A DNA stretch of 64,000 bases from an uncultured Rhodospirillaceae bacterium (GTDB lineage: Bacteria > Pseudomonadota > Alphaproteobacteria > Reyranellales > Reyranellaceae). Position numbers and translations under genes: made by a program. The notes below the pieces were generated by a model, which was given only the letters and a program-made list of their open reading frames with translations, did no database searches and was not told the origin of the DNA. Positions 44,494 through 53,638 of this stretch are shown piece after piece. The stretch covers positions 78,191 through 142,190 of the forward strand of contig CAMFGZ010000014.1 of the NCBI GenBank assembly GCA_945952105.1, written 5' to 3'. Within the stretch, counting starts at the first letter, position 1; each line of letters begins with the position of its first letter.

Positions 44494-46424
44494 TGCGTCC
44501 TCATGCGGCGGCGCAGCGCCCTTTCCAGGATCAGGCCGACCAGCACCGTGCCGAAGGCGACGGAGAGAACATAGGTCTTGTCGAGCCAAGGCGGCTCGTA
44601 GTCCCGGAAGAACCCGGCGCGGAACCATTCGATGCACTGGAGCAGAGGATTCCAGGACAGCGGCTCGCGGATCCATTCCGGCATGCTCTGCGGCAGGAAG
44701 AACACGCCCGAGGCGACATAAAGGAAGCGCTGGGTGATCATCCAGCCGTTGGCCCAGGGCCTCCACAGATTGTTCATGACGGCACTGATCAGCCCCAGCC
44801 CCAGGGCAAACAGCCAGACCGCCAGCGTGGCATAGACCGCCTCGATATGGTTGTCCGAGCGCGGACCGTAGTCGATCAGCTCGAAGGTGCCGAACGTGAC
44901 CACGATCACGGTGAAGCCGATCAGCAGCTCGGTGAGAGCCATCGCCAGGACGAGGTCGAGGCGGGCGATCACCGGGACCTGCAGCACGCCGACATTGTCC
45001 TGGAAGAGGTTCTGAGAGTGATCGATGACGTGGATGAACAGGTAGAAGGGCATCACGCCCGTTGCGTAGAAGAAGAACAGGTGCCCGCCGATGGGTGGCA
45101 TGCCGCCATTGAACAGGCTGAGCACGATGCCCAGGGTCACGATCTGGATGGCCTGCGGTATGAACAGCGACAGGAAGCCAAAACGCCCCTGAGCCGTGCG
45201 ATGGCGGAAGTCGCGCAGGACCAGCGCCGTCAGGACGCGCGACTGCGTCACGATCTGATCGCTGAGTGCCGAGAGGCGTGAAGGCGGACGCTCGGGCCGG
45301 TCTCGCCACGGCGCCCGAGGCATCGGCGGGAACAGACCCGAGCCGCCGCCATAGGCCACCGCCTCCCGCCCGGAGCGTTTGGCCAGCAGGAAGAGTCGGA
45401 GGTCGCGCACGCTGGTGCTGGCGGGCGCCAGCTGGGACGCGCGCTCGATCACCTCCACGGCCTCCTCGTCCTCGTTGGCGTGGGCCAGCGCATGGGCGAG
45501 TTCGACATGGACTTCGGCCTTCTCGGGCGCCGCGGCCAGGGCCTGGCGGAGGTACCGGACCCCTTGCTGGCGTTCACCCAGCCGGTTGGAAAGTACGCCG
45601 GCCATGTACAGATATTCGCCATTCTCGGCATCGATCCGCAGGGCCTCGACGATCGCGTCCAGCGCCAGCCGGTTCTTGCCCATCGAGGCGTAGGAGGCGG
45701 CCAGAAGGTGGCAGACCGAGGCGTCGTCCGGCTGTTCCTCGCGCATCCGCAGCAGCAGCGGAATCGCCCGGCCGTGATGGCTGAGCTCGAACAGGATGCG
45801 GGCGAGCTTGTCGCGGGGCGCCGACGCATCGGGCCACAGGCGCGCCGCGCGGGCCGCAGCGCTTGAAGCGGCGTGCAGGTCGCCCGAGCGGTAGGCGAGC
45901 TCGATTTCCATCAGGAGGCTTTCCTCGGTCGGTGTCCCCGCATCGTTGACCGAGTGGATCGCCTGAAGGGCTTCCGAGATCCGGTTGGCCTGCACGAGCA
46001 GCCGCGCCATCTGCAACTGGCCGGCCTGGCTCGGGCCGCACAGCGTGGCCCGCGCTTCGGCGGCGGCGATAGCGCCCCCGACGTCTCCTGCCTGGAGGCG
46101 CGCCTGGACGAGAAGGTCGTGCGCGGGCTCCAGGCCCGCATCGCGCTCGACCGCTCGGGCGGCACTGTCCGCCGCGCCTGCTGCGTCGCCGCTTTCGAAC
46201 AGAAGGATGGCCAGCCGATGATGGAACGGCGCCGAACCCGGCTCACGCGCGACCAGCAGCGTCATGGCGCGAACCGACGTCGCGATGTCGCGGTTCACAT
46301 AGGCGACCTCGGAGGCGATCAGCAGTTCGTCGACGGTGAGCGCGACCGCGGCCTCGTCCGAGGACAGCCGCGCCCGCACTCCCTCGATCGGCGTCGCCGC
46401 CGAAAGCGGCTCAGCGTCCGTCAC
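44490..46424 (-). CDS. kpsM: TPR domain fused to KpsM-like capsule ABC exporter permease
   Basis: This 644-residue protein has two parts. Residues 1-380 are tetratricopeptide repeats, for example HHRLAILLFESGDAAGAADS, LAASYASMGKNRLALDAIVE and YLRQALAAAPEKAEVHVELA. Residues from about 385 (RVLTALVLRDFRHRTAQGRF) form an ABC-2 permease with six hydrophobic segments and the KpsM-typical end (PLLQCIEWFRAGFFRDYEPP). Known KpsM proteins are about 260 residues, so the TPR half is extra. The frame is continuous with no internal frameshift. I chose GTG 46424, five bases after GGAG; TTG 46448 is possible. First gene of a TPR-kpsM, kpsT, kpsE operon, divergent from a GT9 gene across 88 bp. The TPR half presumably faces the cytosol and could recruit the biosynthetic enzymes (inference). 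Confidence 0.88.
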   Translation of the reverse strand: MTDAEPLSAATPIEGVRARLSSDEAAVALTVDELLIASEVAYVNRDIATSVRAMTLLVAREPGSAPFHHRLAILLFESGDAAGAADSAARAVERDAGLEPAHDLLVQARLQAGDVGGAIAAAEARATLCGPSQAGQLQMARLLVQANRISEALQAIHSVNDAGTPTEESLLMEIELAYRSGDLHAASSAAARAARLWPDASAPRDKLARILFELSHHGRAIPLLLRMREEQPDDASVCHLLAASYASMGKNRLALDAIVEALRIDAENGEYLYMAGVLSNRLGERQQGVRYLRQALAAAPEKAEVHVELAHALAHANEDEEAVEVIERASQLAPASTSVRDLRLFLLAKRSGREAVAYGGGSGLFPPMPRAPWRDRPERPPSRLSALSDQIVTQSRVLTALVLRDFRHRTAQGRFGFLSLFIPQAIQIVTLGIVLSLFNGGMPPIGGHLFFFYATGVMPFYLFIHVIDHSQNLFQDNVGVLQVPVIARLDLVLAMALTELLIGFTVIVVTFGTFELIDYGPRSDNHIEAVYATLAVWLFALGLGLISAVMNNLWRPWANGWMITQRFLYVASGVFFLPQSMPEWIREPLSWNPLLQCIEWFRAGFFRDYEPPWLDKTYVLSVAFGTVLVGLILERALRRRMRTQ

Positions 46425-46512
46425 AGTGGCTCCGGCGCGAGTTGACAAAAAGCGGCACTGCCCTCAGCAGTAAGCCGCGCCGCCGCCCCCGTATCCGAGC
46501 CCTTTGCTGGTC

Positions 46513-47661
46513 ATGATCAATTTTCATTGCCGACACTATAAGGGTTCGAAACCCTGCATATTCAACAAAACCGAAGGCATGGAGTGCCCGACTTGCACCC
46601 GGGTGGATGAATTCGGCTGCCGCGTGCTGATCGTCAAGCTCGACGCGCTGGGCGACGTTCTGCGGACCGGCAGCCTCGTCCCGATCCTCGCCAGGCTCCA
46701 TCCCCGGCCCTATGTCTGCTGGATCACGCGGCCCGAGGCCGTCGAGATCGTGCGCATGATCGAGGGTGTCGACGAGGTGGTTCCGCTGAACGTCGACGGG
46801 CTGGCCCGCATCGCCGAGGGCGGTTGGGACCATGTCTATGCGCTGTCCAACGATCACAGTACGGCTTCGCTCGCCACGGCGGCGCGGGCGGCAAATCCGC
46901 CGGTCGGCTACTCGATGAAGGAGGGGCGGCTGCACCCCAGCAACCGCGCCGCCGAGCGCTGGCTGGAGATGGCGGCCTTCGACAGGCTCAAGCGGGCGAA
47001 CACCGAGAGCTACCAGAAGCTCATGCTCGACATCGTCGGCGTCGAGGGGCCGATCGAGCCACCGCGGCTTACGGTCGAGCGGAAATATCTCGACCATGCT
47101 GCCGGCTGGATAGGGGACCTGTTCGATGGCAGCGGGCGACGTCGCATTGCCGTCAATGTCGGATCGGGCGCGCGCTGGCCCAAGAAGATGCTCGAGGTCG
47201 ACCAGATCGCCACCTATGCCCGCCTCGCGCGCGAACGGCTCGACGTGGACGTCCTCCTGGTCGGTGGACCGGCGGAGATCGAGAAGACCGAAGCGATCCT
47301 GGCCGCCTGCGGGCCCGGCACACCGGTGCGTTCGGCCCTCACGTCTCACTCGGTGCCGGAATTCGTCGCGGTGCTGCGCCAGGTCGACGCCATGCTGTGC
47401 GGCGACACGCTGGCGCTGCACATTGCCACGGCAATCGGCCTCCCGACCGTCTGCCTCGTCGGTCCGACGAGTTCCGCCGAACTGGCCGATTTCGACGGAC
47501 TGGTTCTCAAGAGTTCGGTCGATACGCTGGACTGCCTCGGCTGCTATGGCGATTGCCGCAAGATCGACAACTGCATGTCTCTCTTCGACATGGAGAGGCT
47601 CGTCGACCTGAGCGCCCGCCAGCTTCGCCGCCCGGCGCCGGTCAGGCCCGTCATGGCCTGA
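46513..47661 (+). CDS. Glycosyltransferase family 9 (heptosyltransferase-like) with Cys-rich N-terminus
   Basis: This 382-residue protein has a GT9 core: RVLIVKLDALGDVLRTGSLV, VNVGSGARWPKKM, and CGDTLALHIATAIGLPTVCL for ADP-heptose-type donor binding. Before the core, residues 6-28 carry four cysteines spaced C-x8-C-x9-C-x2-C plus two His, which suggests a small metal site. The C-terminus holds another Cys cluster (CLGCYGDCRKIDNC). I chose ATG 46513; the upstream TTG 46504 is less likely. With hldE/hldD in the same island, heptose transfer to the exported glycan is a reasonable inference. Confidence 0.83.
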   Translation: MINFHCRHYKGSKPCIFNKTEGMECPTCTRVDEFGCRVLIVKLDALGDVLRTGSLVPILARLHPRPYVCWITRPEAVEIVRMIEGVDEVVPLNVDGLARIAEGGWDHVYALSNDHSTASLATAARAANPPVGYSMKEGRLHPSNRAAERWLEMAAFDRLKRANTESYQKLMLDIVGVEGPIEPPRLTVERKYLDHAAGWIGDLFDGSGRRRIAVNVGSGARWPKKMLEVDQIATYARLARERLDVDVLLVGGPAEIEKTEAILAACGPGTPVRSALTSHSVPEFVAVLRQVDAMLCGDTLALHIATAIGLPTVCLVGPTSSAELADFDGLVLKSSVDTLDCLGCYGDCRKIDNCMSLFDMERLVDLSARQLRRPAPVRPVMA

Positions 47662-47698
47662 CCGCCTTTGTCATCCTTTATTCCTGAACGCCGCGGCG

Positions 47699-50600
47699 TC
47701 AGAGGATGAAGTCGGAGAGCTGCAACCCGCCCGTGGTGGTGGTGATCGCGATCAGTGCGAGGTCGGTGTTGGCGTTGAAGTGCCCGGGATCGTGCTCGAC
47801 ATAGACCGTGTTCGAGGTTCCCGAGGTCTGGATGAGCAGGTTGTCGGCTGTGATGCCGAGCGCTGAGAGGTCGATCTTGTCGCTGCCGAGCTGGAAGCCG
47901 ACGATCGTGTCGTAGCCGGTCACAAGGTTGCTGTCGCGATAGTCGGCATAGACGAAGGTGTCTATGCCGGTGCCGGCATAGAGAGAATCGGCGCTGCCGC
48001 CGCCCTGGATGATGGACCCGCTGTTGCCGGCGATGATGACGTCGCCGCCCGACGAGCCGATGACGTTCGGCACGTTCGCGATCGAGGCTTCGAGCGTGAA
48101 GACGCCGTCGTTGTTTGCGCCGTCGTTGACATAGGCATTGTGGCCGTTGAGCAGGTCGACATAGATGCTTCGGCCCACCGCCATTTCGGCGAAGGACAAC
48201 GTGTTGTTCGCATAACCCGCAACACCTGACATCTGCGACGCTCCGCCCCACACCTGGTTGACGCCGTCATCGTCGACATTGCCCAGGAGGAAGGTGTTGA
48301 AGGCGCCGCCGCCATAGAGCGCGTTGCTGCCGCCGTCCCCGTTCAGCACCGTGACGATGCCGGCGTCGGCGGCGGCCTGCGACGTGCTGGCGTACAGCAG
48401 GTCGTTACCGTCCAGGCCGTTCAGGCGACCGCTCGTGTTGCCGCCGACCAGAAGGTCGTCGAACGCCGAGCCGGTCGCGCTGTGGATGCTGCCGGCGAAG
48501 TAATCGACGGCGATGGGCGTGACCGTCGAGGGTCCGTCCCAGTAGCTCGCGCCGACGTCGCCGCGCTGTCCGATCTGGGCCGGCAGGTCGACATAGACGC
48601 CGCCGATCGCGTCGTAGTAGCTGACGCCGCCGCTGGACAGGACGGGATTTGCCGAGATCCATACGGTGATGTACTGGCTCGAGAAGGCGCCGACCGTGTC
48701 GGCGGCCGAGACCATCACCTGGTAACCGGGTGTCGCGCCGGCCGGCGGCAGGTGGCTGAGGTCGGGGGCGGTGATGAAGCTCAGCTGGTTGCCGCCCACC
48801 ATGTCGAACAGCGCCGCATCCTCGCCGCCGGTGATCGCGTAGGAGATCGTCTGGCCGGGATCCACGTCGACGGCGGTCACGGTCGTCACCATCGTCTGGC
48901 TGGTGACCAGGGTGATGCTGGCAATCGGTCCGCCGCCATTTGAGGTGATGTCGGGCGGCGTTCCCGGCGGCGTCGGTCCCGGCTCGTTGCCGACGATGAA
49001 GTTGGTCGCTCCGCTCTGGTCGTCGATCTGGGCGCCGGCGTTGGGCAGCGGCGCACCGAGCGCGTTCTGACCGATGACATTGTCGACGATCTGGGTGCCG
49101 GTCACGCCGGCATCGATCGTGATGCCGTTGCCGTTGTTGGCGCTGATGTAGTTGGCGCGCGGCTCGTCGGGGCCCGCCTCGACGCCGCCGATCAGGTTGC
49201 CGGTGCCGGTGCTGGACACGAGGATGCCGCCCTGCCCGTTGCCGAAACCGGTGGTGATGGTCGAACTGGTGCCTACCGCGCTGTTGAACACCTGGTTGTT
49301 GTAGGCGCTGCCGGTGATCTCGATCCCGTAGCCACCGTTGTTGGAGAAGGTATTCTGCGGGATGACCGAGCCGTTGTAGCCGCCGATGATGTTGTCGTGC
49401 GCGGTGCCGCTGATCACGATGCCGCTGCCGCCATTGGCCATGCTCGGGATGCCGATGCCCGTGTTGACCGTGGCGCTGGTGCCCTCGGTGTCGAGGCCGA
49501 CGATGTTGGGATCGACGGTGACGCCCCAGGCGTCGCCGGTGATCTCGATGCCGTTGTTGGTGTTGCCGGAGAAGACGTTGGTGCGGATCAGGATGTTGCC
49601 GCCGGTGGAGTCGATCAGGATGCCGTCGTTGCCGTTGGGTGCCGAGCCCTGGAAGGCGAGCAGGCCCCCGAACGTGTTGAAGGTCGTGAAGCCGCTGGCC
49701 GTATCTGTGACGTAGATGCCGTTCTGGCCGTTGCCGGCCGATACGTTGCCGAGCGGGATGACACCGCCGACCGTCGTGTCGCGCGAATCGCCGTCGACCA
49801 GGATGCCGTTCTGGGCGTTGCCCACCGTGGTTGCGTTGTCGGCGCCGATGCCGAAGAAGTTGGCCTGGATGGTGGCGTTATCGGAGTTGGTGATGTGGAC
49901 GCCGTTGCCGCCGTTGCCGCTCAGCACGTTGTAGTAGACGAAAGGCTCGGTATAGAAATCGCAGCCGAGCAGGGAGTTGTTGTCGGCGTTCAGGATGTGC
50001 ACGCCGTCGGCGCCGTTGCCGATCGCCGATGTGCCGTCGGCATCGGTTCCGATGAAGTTGCCGCTGAGAACGTTGTTCTCCGATCCGTTCTGGATCAGCA
50101 CGCCGTTCTGGCCGTTGCCCGAGATCAGGTTGCCGAGCGGCGGGGTCACCAGCACCGGCGGGACGATCGTGCCCTTGTTGCCGGTGGGATCGTTGGCCTC
50201 CCCGGTCTGGGAATTCACGTACACGGTGCCGCCGATCATGTTGTCGTGCGCGCCGTTGGTGATCAGGATGCCGTTCTGGCCGTTCGCCATGGCCGCGGTG
50301 CCGTCGACATTCGTGCCGATATGATTGCCGACCACCGTATTGCCGGACGAGCCCCAGAGCGCGATGCCGTTGCCGCCGTTGCCGGAGATCACGTTCGTGA
50401 CGGTGTCGGGATGACTTTCCGGATTGAGGCCGATCAGATTGCCCGACGACGTCGAATTGACGTGGATGCCGTCCAGCGCGTTGCCGAATGCGCTGCCGTC
50501 GGAATGGATGCCGATGTAGTTGGCGTTCAGCGTGATGTCGGAGGCGTTGAGGGTGATGCCGTTGCTGCCGGAATTGCCCAGCGCCAGGCCGAACACGGCC

Positions 50601-50875
50601 GAACCACTCGATCCACCGGAGAAGGTGAGGCCAGAATGGCCGCCGAAGTTGATCTCGACCGTCGGCACACCCGTACCCAGAAAACCGGGCGCTGTCATGC
50701 CGTCGAGAGTGACGGGCTTCAGAATGGTGGGCAGGGAATTGGCAAGGACGATCTCGCCGGCCACGGTAAAGACGATCGAGTTGGTCGCCGCGTTGCTCGA
50801 GTTGAGCGCCGTGATGGCGGCCCGGAGTGAGCCGGGACCGGCGTCGTCGAGCGTGGAGACAATAAAGGTCGTCAT
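47699..50875 (-). CDS. Secreted right-handed beta-helix protein with RTX-like C-terminus
   Basis: This 1,058-residue protein starts at ATG 50875 after GGAG. The N-terminus FIVSTLDDAGPGSLRAAITA matches surface beta-helix proteins. Residues to about 640 are Asn/Gly-rich beta-helix coils (NGITLNASDITLNANYIGIH and many similar). A cadherin-like region with ADTVGAFSSQYITVWIS follows, then degenerate RTX repeats (GGGSADSLYAGTGIDTF) and the module DSNLVTGYDTIVGF shared with the metalloprotease. No signal peptide is present; type I secretion is inferred. It could be an adhesin or a polysaccharide-acting beta-helix enzyme; no catalytic residues could be assigned. It is convergent with the GT9 gene, with the palindrome ACGCCGCGGCGT in the 37-bp gap. 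Confidence 0.82.
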   Translation of the reverse strand: MTTFIVSTLDDAGPGSLRAAITALNSSNAATNSIVFTVAGEIVLANSLPTILKPVTLDGMTAPGFLGTGVPTVEINFGGHSGLTFSGGSSGSAVFGLALGNSGSNGITLNASDITLNANYIGIHSDGSAFGNALDGIHVNSTSSGNLIGLNPESHPDTVTNVISGNGGNGIALWGSSGNTVVGNHIGTNVDGTAAMANGQNGILITNGAHDNMIGGTVYVNSQTGEANDPTGNKGTIVPPVLVTPPLGNLISGNGQNGVLIQNGSENNVLSGNFIGTDADGTSAIGNGADGVHILNADNNSLLGCDFYTEPFVYYNVLSGNGGNGVHITNSDNATIQANFFGIGADNATTVGNAQNGILVDGDSRDTTVGGVIPLGNVSAGNGQNGIYVTDTASGFTTFNTFGGLLAFQGSAPNGNDGILIDSTGGNILIRTNVFSGNTNNGIEITGDAWGVTVDPNIVGLDTEGTSATVNTGIGIPSMANGGSGIVISGTAHDNIIGGYNGSVIPQNTFSNNGGYGIEITGSAYNNQVFNSAVGTSSTITTGFGNGQGGILVSSTGTGNLIGGVEAGPDEPRANYISANNGNGITIDAGVTGTQIVDNVIGQNALGAPLPNAGAQIDDQSGATNFIVGNEPGPTPPGTPPDITSNGGGPIASITLVTSQTMVTTVTAVDVDPGQTISYAITGGEDAALFDMVGGNQLSFITAPDLSHLPPAGATPGYQVMVSAADTVGAFSSQYITVWISANPVLSSGGVSYYDAIGGVYVDLPAQIGQRGDVGASYWDGPSTVTPIAVDYFAGSIHSATGSAFDDLLVGGNTSGRLNGLDGNDLLYASTSQAAADAGIVTVLNGDGGSNALYGGGAFNTFLLGNVDDDGVNQVWGGASQMSGVAGYANNTLSFAEMAVGRSIYVDLLNGHNAYVNDGANNDGVFTLEASIANVPNVIGSSGGDVIIAGNSGSIIQGGGSADSLYAGTGIDTFVYADYRDSNLVTGYDTIVGFQLGSDKIDLSALGITADNLLIQTSGTSNTVYVEHDPGHFNANTDLALIAITTTTGGLQLSDFIL

Positions 50876-50940
50876 GCCGGAACTCCGTACGGTTGAAGTG
50901 GATCTTGCTACGCCTGAGCGTTCTTCTTCCTCTTATCACA

Positions 50941-52056
50941 TCACCGGATCGATCCGGTGATGCCGTCGAGCAAATAGTGGGTGTGCTGGAGTGCTTCCGC
51001 CGTCGGGGCGAGCGTGGCGCCCGCCTGAAGGATCCGCCGGCCCCGGTTGTCGTCGAGTGGACCGGTGAAGATCGGTTCGCCCGCCTTCATGGCAGCGATG
51101 GCGCGTGTCGCGGCCGCGATGGCCTCGGGCCTTGCACCGGCGCCGAACGGGCTCGAACGCACATAGTCCATGTCGTAGCCGCCGGTCTCGAAAGGGGGCA
51201 GGGCGCGGCCGCCGCGGGCGGCGTCCAGAAAGCCCCGGAACATGGCGGTCCAGTGATAGTCAGCGCCCGTGATGTAGCCCTTGGGTGCGAGGGGCGATTG
51301 GTCGAAGGCGTGACCGCAGCTCTTTACGCCCCGGCTCTCGGCCGCCGCGATGACCGGTGCGGGGGCATCGAGATGGCAGCCGATCACGTCGCAGCCCGCA
51401 TCGATCAGCGCGCTGGTGGCTGCCGCATCGCGCGTCGCATCCTCCCAGCCACCGGTGAACGTGACATGCACTCTTGCCTGCGGATTGGAACGACGCGCGC
51501 CCAGCAGGAAGGAGTTCGCGTTCAGCAGCACCGCCGGGCAGGGCAGGCCTGCCACGAAACCCAGCCGGTTGCTGAGGGTACTGAGGCCGGCGGCGACGCC
51601 GTTCACGAAGTGGCCCTGGTTGATCAGGGCATTCTGGCTGCCGAGATTGGCCTGCTCTTTCCGCAGGGCCAGCAGGGAGGCCTGCCGGAACGCGACACCT
51701 GGATGACGTCGTGCCGCCGCCTGCAGGAAGGGATCGTCGCCGAACGACGTCGAGAAGACGATGCTGGCGCCGGCGGCGACAAGCCCCTCGATCGCAGCTG
51801 CATAGGCGCGGGTCTCGGCGTCGTCCCTGCCGCTGCCGTAGTCGGTGCTTTCGGGCAGGTCGGGCGCTTCGACGAGCCTCGCGTCGGACAGGCGCGACAA
51901 GGCCGCCGCGGCGGCGGCGTGCGATTGGTTCCAGCCCCCGTCGAGGCGCGGCCCGATATAGACGAAGCCGGCGGTGAATGCGCTGGCATGCGCCGCCCGA
52001 TCCTCGGCAAGGGCTGATGTCAGCGCCGCGGCCGCCAGGAGCGTCCGCCGTCTCAT
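50941..52056 (-). CDS. Bmp-family ABC transporter substrate-binding protein
   Basis: This is a 371-residue periplasmic binding protein of the BMP/Med lipoprotein family, related to nucleoside binders. The signal RRRTLLAAAALTSALAEDRA precedes AFTAGFVYIGPRLDGGWNQS, the family's N-terminal signature, and ARVHVTFTGGWEDATRD follows later. No lipobox Cys is present. No permease or ATPase gene adjoins it, so it is an orphan here. It begins four bases after the stop of a small secreted protein gene. Confidence 0.85.
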   Translation of the reverse strand: MRRRTLLAAAALTSALAEDRAAHASAFTAGFVYIGPRLDGGWNQSHAAAAAALSRLSDARLVEAPDLPESTDYGSGRDDAETRAYAAAIEGLVAAGASIVFSTSFGDDPFLQAAARRHPGVAFRQASLLALRKEQANLGSQNALINQGHFVNGVAAGLSTLSNRLGFVAGLPCPAVLLNANSFLLGARRSNPQARVHVTFTGGWEDATRDAAATSALIDAGCDVIGCHLDAPAPVIAAAESRGVKSCGHAFDQSPLAPKGYITGADYHWTAMFRGFLDAARGGRALPPFETGGYDMDYVRSSPFGAGARPEAIAAATRAIAAMKAGEPIFTGPLDDNRGRRILQAGATLAPTAEALQHTHYLLDGITGSIR

Positions 52057-52060
52057 CGTC

Positions 52061-52426
52061 CTACAGCGGCCGGCAGTTCAGCGCGACGACATGCATCGAG
52101 CGTCCGGCTTTGCCGTCGCAGCCCAGGCGCTTGCCGTTCGCGTAGAAAGGTGGATCGAGGAAGTAATCGAAATCGTCGGTGTCCTGCGCATTGACGATCC
52201 GGTAGAGCTTGTACGGGCCACTGTCGCAGATCACCTGCCTGGCATCGACGAACAGCTTTGCCGGCGCGGCCAGCACATGCTCGACGTTGGGATCGGCGGC
52301 GCAGAACTTGTCCTGCAGCTCGGCATGGTCCCGCACCTCGATGATCGAGGCTCGTTGCGCCACGGACGGGGCCGCGAGCATCGGCGCGATCGCCATTCCG
52401 ATGAGAAAGACCGATCGGCTCGCCAC
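52061..52426 (-). CDS. Small secreted hypothetical protein
   Basis: This 121-residue protein has a clear signal peptide (SVFLIGMAIAPMLAAPSVAQ). The mature part has four cysteines (FCAADPN, VICDSGPYKLYR, GCDGKAG, LNCRPL), which could form two disulfides. I do not recognise the family. It lies directly upstream of the Bmp-type binding protein, so the two are probably co-transcribed. Confidence 0.65.
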   Translation of the reverse strand: MASRSVFLIGMAIAPMLAAPSVAQRASIIEVRDHAELQDKFCAADPNVEHVLAAPAKLFVDARQVICDSGPYKLYRIVNAQDTDDFDYFLDPPFYANGKRLGCDGKAGRSMHVVALNCRPL

Positions 52427-52483
52427 GCTCCCCCCGGAGGTTTGTCGGCCGCAAATGTGACAGAAGTGACTCTGCCCGACCAG

Positions 52484-53638
52484 TCACCCTTCCTTTCGTT
52501 GCAAAGGCGTCGTCTTCAGCATCTCCACGTGCTCGGTCAGGTGGCGGTGGAAGTGACCTATCGCCTGTTCGTAGTGACCGAAGGTGAAATGGGTGTTGGC
52601 GCCTGAAGCCAGTCCCGCCTGGATCTCGCGGGCGGCGTGGCGGTCTTCGAGGATGCCGCTCTCCTGCACGAAGTTCGCATCCTTGCGCGCCTGCTCGATG
52701 TCGAGCGGCTTGCCGTTCTTGATGCGCGGCGCGAGCTGGTAGACGACCCAGTGCGTCTCGGAGGGCGACACCGGCTCGAGGATGATCAGGATCGCATGGC
52801 TCGACAGCACGCTGACATGGGTGTTGGGAAAGAGCTGGTGCACGTCGGTTATGCGGCCTTGCGTGCTCCATTCCTCGCGCGGAATCGCCCGCAGCTTCTC
52901 GATGCGGCGGAACGGGAAGACGATGCGCGAATTGCGGCCGTGCAGCTCGACCACGTTGAGGTTGTCGTAGCCGTAGGGGAAGAACGACTGATTATGCAGC
53001 GCCTTGATATGGTAGCCCTCCATCGAGGTCTCACCCAGCACCTTCCAGTTCGCCTTGTCGTCGAACTCGATCTTGTTGAACAGCACGTAGTCGTCGGTGA
53101 GCACCTCGGGCAGGTCGCCGAGCGGCCCATCCGACAGGGGCGCATCCTGAGTCACGAAGACGATGCCGTTCTTCTCCTGCACCGCCGCCACCGGCACCAG
53201 CCCGTGCGCTGACTTGTCGAGGCCGGGAAAGCCGTCCTCCCCGGGGACATGGCGCAGCGAACCGTCGAGCCCATAGGTCCAGGCATGATAGGGGCAGGCG
53301 AAGGCGCGCTTGCAGCCCTCGCCCTCCTCGAGCTTCATTCCGCGATGGCGGCACGCATTGCGGAAGCCGCGCACGACGCCGTCGGTACCGCGCACCACCA
53401 GAAGCGGCGTGCCAACCGTCGTGCGCGCGATGTAGGAGCCGGGTTCCGGCAGCGCCGCCGAGGGACAGAAAGCCATCGGCACGCGCCGCAGCACCTCGAT
53501 CTCGGCCGCAAATCGCTCGGGCGAATGATAGTTGCCGACCGGCTCACGCCACACTGTCGTGCCCTTGTCGGTCGTCTTGCCGTCGATGTGCGCGAGGATG
53601 CGATCGATCAGGTCGGTCTCGTTCAGCAGCGCGGCCAT
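52484..53638 (-). CDS. Rieske-type aromatic ring-hydroxylating oxygenase, alpha subunit
   Basis: This 384-residue iron-sulfur/mononuclear iron oxygenase has Rieske ligands Cys96 and His98 (NACRHRG), and Cys115 and His118 (CPYHAW). Mononuclear iron ligands are His210 and His215 (MEGYHIKALH), with an acidic third ligand likely at Asp332 (ILEDRHA). ATG 53638. No beta subunit, ferredoxin or reductase is nearby. The gene is divergent from a GlxA-type AraC regulator, its probable controller. Substrate unknown; quaternary-amine or aromatic substrates are both compatible with the family. Confidence 0.9.
   Translation of the reverse strand: MAALLNETDLIDRILAHIDGKTTDKGTTVWREPVGNYHSPERFAAEIEVLRRVPMAFCPSAALPEPGSYIARTTVGTPLLVVRGTDGVVRGFRNACRHRGMKLEEGEGCKRAFACPYHAWTYGLDGSLRHVPGEDGFPGLDKSAHGLVPVAAVQEKNGIVFVTQDAPLSDGPLGDLPEVLTDDYVLFNKIEFDDKANWKVLGETSMEGYHIKALHNQSFFPYGYDNLNVVELHGRNSRIVFPFRRIEKLRAIPREEWSTQGRITDVHQLFPNTHVSVLSSHAILIILEPVSPSETHWVVYQLAPRIKNGKPLDIEQARKDANFVQESGILEDRHAAREIQAGLASGANTHFTFGHYEQAIGHFHRHLTEHVEMLKTTPLQRKEG

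Noticed and set aside
47681..47702. Palindrome around ACGCCGCGGCGT between convergent genes as a terminator
   Set aside because: A perfect palindrome leaves no loop, and no T-run follows on either strand; too weak to call.
49000..50500. GCCGTTG-rich DNA repeats that look like a satellite or CRISPR-like array
   Set aside because: They are codons for the repeated Asn-Gly coils of the beta-helix protein, irregularly spaced and without constant spacers.
49397..50830. Antisense open frame (477 codons) opposite the beta-helix gene
   Set aside because: It mirrors the repetitive Asn/Gly coding of the beta-helix protein and has no independent features.
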